Positions 34,249 through 40,774 of a stretch of DNA of 64,000 nt are shown here, piece after piece; the first letter of the stretch is position 1, and the number at the start of each line of letters is the position of its first letter. The stretch is from Kibdelosporangium philippinense (GTDB lineage: Bacteria > Actinomycetota > Actinomycetes > Mycobacteriales > Pseudonocardiaceae): assembly GCF_021390435.2 (NCBI RefSeq), contig NZ_JAJVCN010000001.1, positions 2,914,001-2,978,000 on the forward strand. The letters are read 5' to 3'. A program made the position numbers and the translations under genes. The notes under the pieces are model-generated. The model did no database searches and was not told the origin of the DNA. It was given only the letters and a program-made list of their open reading frames with translations.

Positions 34249-36069
34249 GTGACAACCAACCCGCAAACCACCCTAATTCAGCGGCCTCCTAGACCCGATT
34301 TACTCGCCCTTACGCCGGACAGTTTGGCCGCGCTGGCCAACCGTGGACTGGTCAAGCGTGCGATGAAGGACCTCGACGCGGGCACAGGGCCGGCGGTCGA
34401 GGTCGCGGACGGCACGGTCCGTGGCACGTTCGCTGACGGCGTCGTGTCCTCGCTGCCGCCAGGTGTGACGCTCGACGCCGCACCGTGCAGCTGCGGCGCG
34501 ACCAGCGTGTGTAGACACCGTGTAGCGCTTGTCCTGGCGTACCAACGTGACGCACCAGCCGCGGAGGACACCCAGTGGTCGCCGGGTTCGGTCACGGACG
34601 AGGAACTGGAAACGCGGTTCGGCAAACGCACCATGCAACAGGCCCTCCGCACATTGCGCGCTGGCTACGCGGCCACGGTACGCAGGCCAGCGACGGTCGA
34701 GTTGCCCACGTGCACAGTTCGGTTCCTGGTCCCGGGCGATTTGGGATACGTCCACACCGACGCCTCTGCCAACCACCGAGACGAGTCGATTGTGCTTGCC
34801 GTGTGGGCGTTCCGTGGCGCGGAAGGTCTCACGGGCGATGTGAAGCTCGACGTTGGTGGAGGCCAGGTCGAGGCCAGCGACCTGAGCCAGCTGCATGACC
34901 TGCTCGCCCAGTTGTTGACTGACGGCGCCGTGCACGCTGGCCCCGTTCTGGATGCGGCGTGGCGCCGGGTCCAGCGGGACCTGACCGCGCAGCACCTGCA
35001 CTGGCCCGCCGCTGCGGTCGAGGACCTGATCGACCAACTGGATGCGTACCGCAACCGCAGCGCCAGATATCGCGCCGAGCGCTTCGCCGAGCTGATCACC
35101 GAACTGCACGCGCGTAGCTGCGGCACGGGCCCGCGCTCGGAGGTGCTCGGCACGGACGAGCCTGCGGAGACGCCTCTGCGTCGCGTGCGCCTGACCGCGT
35201 TGGGATGCCGGGCGCACGAGCAGACGGCTGACGTGTACTTCGCGTCGGGCGACATGGTCCTCGTACACCGTGACGCGCCTATGCGGACCGCGACCCGCAC
35301 GGCCGTGGCCAATGTCGTCTCGGAGTCGGTCTCACGCAGCGCGAGCCGCGTGCTTCGCCTGCGCGCGGGCCGTGTAGGCAAGACGTCCGTCACGCCGGTA
35401 GGGACTTCGTGGCAGCAGCTGCCCGAGCCGCTGTTGGTACGCGACCTGGTTGCGTGCGCTGAGTCACTGGGCGCGCTCCCGCCGCGCGTGGTGCGTGCGC
35501 GCGTCGCGGCTGAGCTTGTGCGTGTTGTAGAGATCGCGAAGGTCCACAACATTGGCTACGACCCGGCGACGCAACAGCTCGACGCCGTCGTCGCCGACGC
35601 AGCGGGTACGACTGCCATGGTTTCGGCGACTTATCGAGGCGTACGCCCGCAGTCCCTCGACGCGCTAGCCAAGGCTCTTGGAGAAGAGCCGACGCACATC
35701 AGCGGCACTTTGCGCCGCGTCCGGGGCACGATCGTGATCGACCCGCTGGCCGTCCTGACACCGTCCGGCGTGGTCGTGCCCGATCTCGCCACCGCGGCCT
35801 CGGCCCACCTACCCAGTTCGACGTCCACACCAGACCCGATCAGCTCCGCTGTGGACGATGCCATGACGGTCCTCGCCGAGGCCGCCCATCGCGGCCTTCG
35901 CGACGTGCCGCCGAGCCTGCGCGCCCGGCTGACCGAGCTCGCCGACGACCTGCACCGCGTCGGCCTGCGTACACCATCTGACCTGGTCAGAACCTTCGTC
36001 GACAGTCCGCGACCGGCGAGGTGGCTGGCCGCGTACCTCCGCCTGCTGGTGACCGCGGAGCTTAGGTAA
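34249..36069 (+). CDS. SWIM zinc-finger protein (YehQ-like), N-terminus replaced by IS1182
   Basis: 606 residues as it now reads. The SWIM motif C-x-C-x(n)-C-x-H is CSCGATSVCRH, about 80 residues in. The rest is a large helical region with no enzyme motif, as in YehQ. The present start is a GTG at 34249 inside the IS1182 end; the native protein began ATG-ACT-AG at 32459 and continued RPDLLALTPDSL after the IS. The first ~15 residues are therefore IS-derived. The frame is preserved, so the protein may still be made. Confidence 0.85.
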   Translation: MTTNPQTTLIQRPPRPDLLALTPDSLAALANRGLVKRAMKDLDAGTGPAVEVADGTVRGTFADGVVSSLPPGVTLDAAPCSCGATSVCRHRVALVLAYQRDAPAAEDTQWSPGSVTDEELETRFGKRTMQQALRTLRAGYAATVRRPATVELPTCTVRFLVPGDLGYVHTDASANHRDESIVLAVWAFRGAEGLTGDVKLDVGGGQVEASDLSQLHDLLAQLLTDGAVHAGPVLDAAWRRVQRDLTAQHLHWPAAAVEDLIDQLDAYRNRSARYRAERFAELITELHARSCGTGPRSEVLGTDEPAETPLRRVRLTALGCRAHEQTADVYFASGDMVLVHRDAPMRTATRTAVANVVSESVSRSASRVLRLRAGRVGKTSVTPVGTSWQQLPEPLLVRDLVACAESLGALPPRVVRARVAAELVRVVEIAKVHNIGYDPATQQLDAVVADAAGTTAMVSATYRGVRPQSLDALAKALGEEPTHISGTLRRVRGTIVIDPLAVLTPSGVVVPDLATAASAHLPSSTSTPDPISSAVDDAMTVLAEAAHRGLRDVPPSLRARLTELADDLHRVGLRTPSDLVRTFVDSPRPARWLAAYLRLLVTAELR

Positions 36070-36131
36070 AGCAGCAATTTCACGAAAGACAAAACACCGC
36101 CACCAGGATGCGCGGCGGCCCGGATAGGTCC

Positions 36132-36461
36132 ATGCTGTCACGCGTGAGTATGGATCCAGCTGTGCGTGCGGCGATCGACGCCGCGAACAAGAACGACATC
36201 ACCGAGTTCCTCGCGTGCTTCACCGAGAACGGTGTGGTCGACGACTGGGGCCGCGAGTTCCGTGGCGCCAAGCGGATCACCGAGTGGAGCGACAACGAGT
36301 TCATCGGCAAGCAGGTCAGCCTCGACGTGACGGACGTCGAGGAGCGCGACGGCGAAGTCGTGGTGACCGCACAGGTCGGTGGGAACGGCTTCAACGGCCC
36401 AAGCCACTTCTCGTTCAGGGTCGACGGGGACAAGGTCTCCAGGATGACCATCCGGGCCTGA
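36132..36461 (+). CDS. SnoaL-like / NTF2-fold protein
   Basis: 109 residues with the NTF2 cone-fold pattern: VRAAIDAANKNDITEFLACF, then VVDDWGREFRGAKRITEWSD, and a closing beta sheet ending FRVDGDKVSRMTIRA. Such proteins bind or isomerise small molecules, and some only sense them. Starts at 36132 or 36150; no strong ribosome binding site decides. It is followed after one base by a membrane protein gene, likely co-transcribed. Confidence 0.75.
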   Translation: MLSRVSMDPAVRAAIDAANKNDITEFLACFTENGVVDDWGREFRGAKRITEWSDNEFIGKQVSLDVTDVEERDGEVVVTAQVGGNGFNGPSHFSFRVDGDKVSRMTIRA

Positions 36462-36462
36462 C

Positions 36463-37002
36463 GTGCGCCTGCCTCGCTTCCTGCTCGCCGGGATCCTGCT
36501 GTACGTGTCGCTGTTCGCGTTGACCGCGCTGTTCACAACCCCGGTCGGTGCCATCGCGGCGATCCTGTTCTGGCCGTTGTGGTATGCGATCGCGACCGTC
36601 AACGCGGCCGTGGGTGTGTTCGCCGCTGGTTACAAAGTCAGCGAAGAAGCCACCGTGATGCTGCCGGTGTTCGGCATCCCCGCACTGGTCGCTGGCTTCG
36701 GCTGGTTCGCCAGCGCACAGTGGTGGAACGACGGCCCGTTGGTCCATAGTGGACGAACGTTCATCGTTCTCGGCACCGGAATAGTGCTGTGGCTGGCGAT
36801 CCGGGTGCTGACCGGCCTGCTCACCCCGAAGCCCAGCGGAACCGCGGCGGCCGTGTTCATGCCGCTGTGGCTGCTGTTCTGCATCGGCAATCTCGTGGTG
36901 GGGGTTGTCGTTGCTGGCTACTCGGTCGGCGAGGAGATCCCCATCCTCCTGCTCAACTTCGCCGTGCCCGCAGCGGTATCCGTACTGGCCCTGCGCTTCT
37001 GA
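36463..37002 (+). CDS. Hypothetical membrane protein
   Basis: 179 residues with five to six hydrophobic segments arranged as two similar halves (FWPLWYAIATVNAAVGVFAAGYKVSEEA and FMPLWLLFCIGNLVVGVVVAGYSVGEEI), which points to internal duplication. GTG start just after the NTF2-like gene. No family recognised. A strong hairpin follows the stop. Confidence 0.75.
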   Translation: MRLPRFLLAGILLYVSLFALTALFTTPVGAIAAILFWPLWYAIATVNAAVGVFAAGYKVSEEATVMLPVFGIPALVAGFGWFASAQWWNDGPLVHSGRTFIVLGTGIVLWLAIRVLTGLLTPKPSGTAAAVFMPLWLLFCIGNLVVGVVVAGYSVGEEIPILLLNFAVPAAVSVLALRF

Positions 37003-37009
37003 GAAAACC

Positions 37010-37057
37010 CCTCGTGAGTGGTTAGCCGTGTTCTAACCCTGCTAACCACTCACGAGG
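37010..37057. terminator. CTCGTGAGTGG-type hairpin terminator
   Basis: A perfect 16-bp inverted repeat (37010-37025 and 37042-37057), starting CCTCGTGAGTGGTTAG, lies 8 bases after the membrane protein stop. A closely related hairpin is at 57349-57394, so this is a recurrent terminator family in this genome. Confidence 0.75.
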
Positions 37058-37076
37058 TTCTACTAGGGTCTGCGGC

Positions 37077-37850
37077 ATGACTGAGTGGATCTTGGACGAG
37101 GAGCTGCCTCGGTGCGGCTGCTGCGGTGATCTGATGGACACGGCCGACCAGATCGACTTCGCCTTCGACATGCCGGACGTTGCCCACGAACCAGATGCCG
37201 AGGTGGAGGAGGTGACGTCCCGCCTTGTGCGAGTCCGGGGTGCGGGCGGGTTCGTTCGTTGTGTGATGCCTGTCGCGCTTACAGGAGACGTGCGACTGTG
37301 GCTCGGGGTATGGGTGCGCGTCAGTGACACTGATTTCGATTACGTGGTGACCGTGTGGTCCAAAGAGGAGTATCGCGAGCTTGCGGTGCAGGGGACCCTG
37401 GCCAATCTGGTGATGCCGTGGGGTTACGAGATACGTGAGGCTCCGCTGACCGCCACCGTGCGCGAGGCCAGCCAGCTTCCGCACGCGGACACCTCCGAAC
37501 ATCCGATGTTGCACCGAGTCCTGACCGAGGTGTGGAATCGTGATGCCGTACTGAGCCGCTTTGCGGATGCTGTGCCGGTGAGTTTCCGTGAACACATCGG
37601 CGACCACTGGGCCATCGAACGGTCATCCGGATTGTCCGCGAGGAAGGTCGGCCGGACCGTGGAGTTCAGTAGCCGGTTCCGGACTGTCCTCATTGACCAG
37701 TTCAACGACGAGGCTGGTCGGTCGGTTGACGAGTTTCTCAAGGTGATACTTGCCGGAGGGCCGGAGGGCCGGAGGTGCCGGACGAGCAGATGTCTCTGGA
37801 GCGCAAGGGTGACGAGCTTCGGCACGCGCGGTGGCTGGAGACCATTGTAG
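37077..37850 (+). CDS. DUF2199 domain protein, C-terminus frameshifted
   Basis: 257 residues as read. The N-terminal ~150 match DUF2199 (CGCCG near residue 13; FVRCVMPVALTGDVRLWLGV; VWVRVSDTDF). After residue ~225 the frame crosses three copies of an 8-bp repeat and ends in an Arg/Ser-rich tail that looks non-native. With two copies instead of three, the frame would continue into the next 70 codons, which complete a beta-rich second domain. The gene thus seems to be a DUF2199 fusion put out of frame. Confidence 0.7.
   Translation: MTEWILDEELPRCGCCGDLMDTADQIDFAFDMPDVAHEPDAEVEEVTSRLVRVRGAGGFVRCVMPVALTGDVRLWLGVWVRVSDTDFDYVVTVWSKEEYRELAVQGTLANLVMPWGYEIREAPLTATVREASQLPHADTSEHPMLHRVLTEVWNRDAVLSRFADAVPVSFREHIGDHWAIERSSGLSARKVGRTVEFSSRFRTVLIDQFNDEAGRSVDEFLKVILAGGPEGRRCRTSRCLWSARVTSFGTRGGWRPL
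37752..37775 (+). repeat. 8-bp tandem repeat (GCCGGAGG x3) at a frameshift point
   Basis: Three perfect contiguous copies of GCCGGAGG. Since 8 is not a multiple of three, gain or loss of one copy changes the frame; loss of one restores a long frame ending at 37987. Confidence 0.85.
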
Positions 37851-37987
37851 ACGGTGATCCGCAGTACGAGGTCCACTGTTTCGTGGTCCGCCCGGGAGCC
37901 ATGTTGCGAGCGGTGTGCATCCACGAAGCGCCCGCCCATGACAAATGGGCCATGCACGTCTTCAACTCGATGACCTACCGTCCATAA
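37775..37987 (+). pseudogene. Out-of-frame C-terminal domain of the DUF2199 protein
   Basis: 70 codons from a GTG that overlaps the repeat. The product ends ERKGDELRHARWLETI ... HDKWAMHVFNSMTYRP, which looks like the second half of a PsbP/LpqN-like fold whose first half (WAIERSSGLSARKVGRTVEF...) lies at the end of the DUF2199 gene. It could be expressed as a separate small protein, but a frameshifted fusion is more likely. Confidence 0.55.
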
Positions 37988-37992
37988 CCCAC

Positions 37993-38153
37993 GCCGTGTC
38001 CACCGTTCCAGCACACCGTGTCCACCGTTGCGGCACACCGAAATACACACCGGCATGCCGGGCTGGACACTTCATGCTTCTGGAAAGGTCATTTCGGTGT
38101 GCCGGAAAGGTGGACACACCCTTCAGGAAAGGTGGACACGACGGTTAGAGGCG
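37993..38153. repeat. Dispersed repeat element, inverted pair (copy 2)
   Basis: Left arm 37993-38044 has two tandem units starting GTGTCCACCGTT and ending GAAAT; right arm 38090-38143 is the same pair in reverse orientation. The arms match imperfectly over about 50 bases with a ~45-base centre. The same two-unit block occurs once, unpaired, at 17707-17755. Located between convergent gene ends, it could also act as a bidirectional terminator. Confidence 0.7.
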
Positions 38154-38705
38154 GAGCAACCCTTGGTGGACCCTTTCCAATAGGTCCATTGAGGGACGGT
38201 TGTCCACTAGTTCCAGTTCGTGTACGTGAATAAGGCCCAGTTCCACCACGTCGGCGATCAGGACCCTGGCCGCGCCCAGCGGGAGTCCAAGGTGGACAGC
38301 GAGCTCCGCGGTCGATTGGGGGGTGTGGCAGGCGACGCAGATCGCTCGGTGGTCGGCACGCAGAGTGTTCAGGTCTGTCTGCCATCCGGGTGAATACGAC
38401 AGCAGGGTCTCAAGTTCGAGTGAGTGCACTGGGCGGGTGCGCCCGCCGGTGCGGGTGTAGGGGCGGACCAGTCTGCGGGGTTCGGCCTCTGCCTCTTCGG
38501 CCGGTTCGCTCAGTAGCTCGTCCTCCCACGATGGGATGACCGGCTCCATGTGTGGCTGGGTCGGCGGCTGGTCTTGAGCTGCTTTTTCTTTGCGCACTGG
38601 GACTTTCTCCACCGACGAACGTAGTTGGAAGTCATGATCGGCCCAGGTTTGGTAGTCGCCCCAGCCTCCGAAGAACAATCCACTGAGCTGACCGTCGTCG
38701 CCCAT
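38145..38705 (-). CDS. DUF742 domain protein (CvnC-like)
   Basis: 186 residues. The C-terminal 120 are the DUF742 domain: RRLVRPYTRTGGRTRPVHSLELETLLS, then HRAICVACHTPQSTAELAVHLGLPLGAARVLIADVVELGLIHVH, a winged-helix-like fold. The N-terminal 65 residues are disordered and acidic. DUF742 proteins usually sit in four-gene conservons with a histidine kinase, a roadblock protein and a small GTPase; none is nearby, so this is a solitary copy. Confidence 0.88.
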   Translation of the reverse strand: MGDDGQLSGLFFGGWGDYQTWADHDFQLRSSVEKVPVRKEKAAQDQPPTQPHMEPVIPSWEDELLSEPAEEAEAEPRRLVRPYTRTGGRTRPVHSLELETLLSYSPGWQTDLNTLRADHRAICVACHTPQSTAELAVHLGLPLGAARVLIADVVELGLIHVHELELVDNRPSMDLLERVHQGLLRL

Positions 38706-38855
38706 GGCGGACTCTCACCACCCGCGTTCGTCGAACGAAGGGTGTGAGTTTAGGTTGGTTTCAGATTGTGACGCAATGGTTCATCTGGCTTTTCGTTTGA
38801 CTAGACCAGTTGGTTAGTTTGTCACGTACCACGGTAGCAGTGGATCTTCGGTTCG
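38706..38855. promoter_or_regulatory. DUF742 upstream region
   Basis: 150-bp gap after the Hsp70 stop and before the DUF742 start, both on the minus strand. It is AT-richer than its surroundings and contains an imperfect hairpin at about 38711-38750 (CTCAC ... GTGAG arms). It probably holds the end of the Hsp70 unit and the DUF742 promoter. Confidence 0.35.
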
Positions 38856-40559
38856 TCATGGCGAAGATGGCGGCGGTGTGTCGCTCGGCGGGTCGGCTGA
38901 CGAAGCCGGTGGGGGCGGATTCTCCTGCGTGGGCGGCATTTCCTCAGCCGGTGGCGGTGGATCGCTCGCAGGCGGGTCACCCGTCGGTGGGTCACTGGCT
39001 GGGGGCGGCACGCTCGCGGGTGGTTCGCTGCCCGGTGGCGGTGGTTCACCCTGCGACGGCAGTTGGTTTTCTGCGGATGCCGGTTGATCGGACGCCGGAG
39101 CATCGGACGAAGGCCCTGCCCCGGAGACGGCATCGCCGCGGGCTTCCGCACCGGGATTTCCGGTGGCACCTGGTTGTTTCGCGTCTGGTGCCGATTCGGG
39201 ATCGTCCGAATCCGCAGCGCCGCCGGGTCGATCCTGCGGATTGCGTTTCTTGGTGGTTCCCGGTTGCTGGGTCGGCTTCCCGGCCTGTGTGCCAGGCTGA
39301 CCGGCGTGCGCGGGCGCCGTACCGTCCTTTGTGGTCGTTTCGGTGTCGGACGTGAAGGGCGACGGGATCACGGCCAGCGCCAGCGCCAGCATGGCGAACG
39401 TGCCAAGGACCAGCTTCGTCCGGCGCAGGCGGGTGCGGGGCCTCTTCAACTCCGGCGGGTCGAGGTCGTGGTCCGGCCGTCGCGGTGACGGGATCAGTCT
39501 GTCCTCATCGGACAGCAGTGACCGATGTGCGGCGAGTGCGGCGCCCATCGCGACGACGCCCTTCGGGTCTGCGTCCACGGCGACTGGGCGGCCGAGCTTG
39601 GCTGAGATCAACCGTCCGGCCAGTGGGATCCGGGACGACCCGCCCACCAGCAACACCGAGTCCACGTCGGCGTTACACAGGCCAGCCGACGCGATGGCCC
39701 GACCAAGTGCTTGGACGGTGTCGGCAAGAACCGGCTCGATCAACCCCTCGAACTGTGACCGAGCCAGCCGGACCTGCGTGCCAATGCCCGGCAACAGCAC
39801 CGGGATAGCGGCTTCGGTGTCGACCGACAGTGCCTCTTTGGCTTCGGTGCACTCACGACGCAACCGAGCCATCGCGACCGAATCGGTCAGCCCGGAATCC
39901 GGCACCGAAGCAAGCACATGCTCGACAATTGCGTCGTCGAAGTCGACGCCGCCGAGGCGGTCAAGTCCTTCCGGTGTGCCCAGTAGTTCGAAATCTCCGG
40001 ACTTCGTCTTGTGGACGACGGCGGCATCGAACGTGCCACCGCCGAGGTCGTAGACCGCGATCGTGGTCCCGGGATCGACGCGCTCGGCAGAGGCGTACTG
40101 CATGGCGGCGGCCTGCGGCTCGGTCAGCAAAACGACGTCTTCGTCCAGCACGCTGCGAAGTAGTTCCGCGCGGTGCGGGCCCCAGGACGCGGGGTGGGTC
40201 ACCGCGATCGCGTCCGGTGGTTCGCCCTCACGTTCGATGACTCGGTCGATGACCCAGCGCACCAGGCACGCCAGCAGTTCGTGCGCCTCGTGCGGTGTTT
40301 CGCCCACCACGATGGGAATCTCGTCGCCGACACGCCGTTTGAACTCGCGGACAACGGATTCGGGATCGGTCAGTGCCCGTCTCTCCGCGACCTCGCCGAC
40401 CAGCGTCATGTCGTCCGCCATGAACAGTACGGACGGTACGCTGCTCGATCTTGTGCCGAGCTGAACGAGTTCGGTGTGGACTGTCCTATCTGGAGATTCA
40501 CGGCAGATCGCGGCGGCGGTGAACGTGGTGCCGAGGTCGATCCCGAGTCGATACGGCAT
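38856..40559 (-). CDS. Hsp70-type ATPase with membrane span and Pro-rich tail
   Basis: 567 residues. Residues 1-~350 are an actin-fold Hsp70 ATPase: LGIDLGTTFTAAAI (phosphate 1), VYDLGGGTFDAAVV (phosphate 2), and VLLVGGSSRIPLAGRL (adenosine). There is no substrate-binding domain; instead a basic stretch (RPRTRLRRTK), one membrane segment (~385-403) and a ~160-residue Pro/Ser/Asp-rich tail follow, expected outside the membrane. Divergent from the IniB-like gene; a CIRCE-like dyad lies 38 bases upstream of its start. Confidence 0.88.
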   Translation of the reverse strand: MPYRLGIDLGTTFTAAAICRESPDRTVHTELVQLGTRSSSVPSVLFMADDMTLVGEVAERRALTDPESVVREFKRRVGDEIPIVVGETPHEAHELLACLVRWVIDRVIEREGEPPDAIAVTHPASWGPHRAELLRSVLDEDVVLLTEPQAAAMQYASAERVDPGTTIAVYDLGGGTFDAAVVHKTKSGDFELLGTPEGLDRLGGVDFDDAIVEHVLASVPDSGLTDSVAMARLRRECTEAKEALSVDTEAAIPVLLPGIGTQVRLARSQFEGLIEPVLADTVQALGRAIASAGLCNADVDSVLLVGGSSRIPLAGRLISAKLGRPVAVDADPKGVVAMGAALAAHRSLLSDEDRLIPSPRRPDHDLDPPELKRPRTRLRRTKLVLGTFAMLALALAVIPSPFTSDTETTTKDGTAPAHAGQPGTQAGKPTQQPGTTKKRNPQDRPGGAADSDDPESAPDAKQPGATGNPGAEARGDAVSGAGPSSDAPASDQPASAENQLPSQGEPPPPGSEPPASVPPPASDPPTGDPPASDPPPPAEEMPPTQENPPPPASSADPPSDTPPPSSP

Positions 40560-40596
40560 GCCAATCCCTCCTCAGAGACGAGGCGTCGATGGGATC

Positions 40597-40615
40597 GCAC
40601 TCGCGGCGCGAGTGC
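40597..40615. promoter_or_regulatory. CIRCE-like inverted repeat at the Hsp70 promoter
   Basis: GCACTCGC-GGC-GCGAGTGC, a perfect 8-bp inverted repeat. Its inner part GCACTC-N7-GAGTGC followed by TA resembles the CIRCE operator of HrcA (TTAGCACTC-N9-GAGTGCTAA), but the spacer is 7 rather than 9 bases. Located 38 bases upstream of the Hsp70 start. Confidence 0.4.
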
Positions 40616-40673
40616 TAGCGGGTTCGGTGAGATAGCGGGGGATTCCCCTAAACCCCCAATCCGGCCATGAGGG

Positions 40674-40708
40674 ATCGGGGTGCGGGCGAACCGGTGATCG
40701 TCCCCGAT
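40674..40708. promoter_or_regulatory. Inverted repeat upstream of the IniB-like gene
   Basis: ATCGGGG (40674-40680) and CCCCGAT (40702-40708) flank 21 bases, about 67 bases before the IniB-like start. It may be a binding site for the LuxR-type regulator encoded downstream, or an mRNA leader hairpin. Position-based inference only. Confidence 0.3.
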
Positions 40709-40774
40709 GAACAACCGCGGGCCCGCTGCCTACCGTTGTGGCTCTCCCCGGTCCCCACGACATTGGAGCCGAAC

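Larger units (their letters stand above)
32463..34292 (+). mobile_element. IS1182 family insertion sequence with CTAG flanks
   Basis: The element spans about 32467-34288 (1822 bp), with CTAG on both sides (32463-32466, 34289-34292). Inverted ends GAGGCCGCTGAAT match over 13 bases; with the CTAG included the inverted match is 17 bases. One transposase gene on the plus strand, same direction as the host operon. It sits two codons after the original ATG of the SWIM-domain gene. Confidence 0.87.

Noticed and set aside
37010..37057. Hairpin as an integration (att) or origin site
   Set aside because: Its location just behind a stop codon and a related copy at 57349 after another operon fit a terminator better.
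40597..40615. A true CIRCE element
   Set aside because: The spacer is 7 and the outer TTA/TAA bases are only partly matched; kept only as CIRCE-like.
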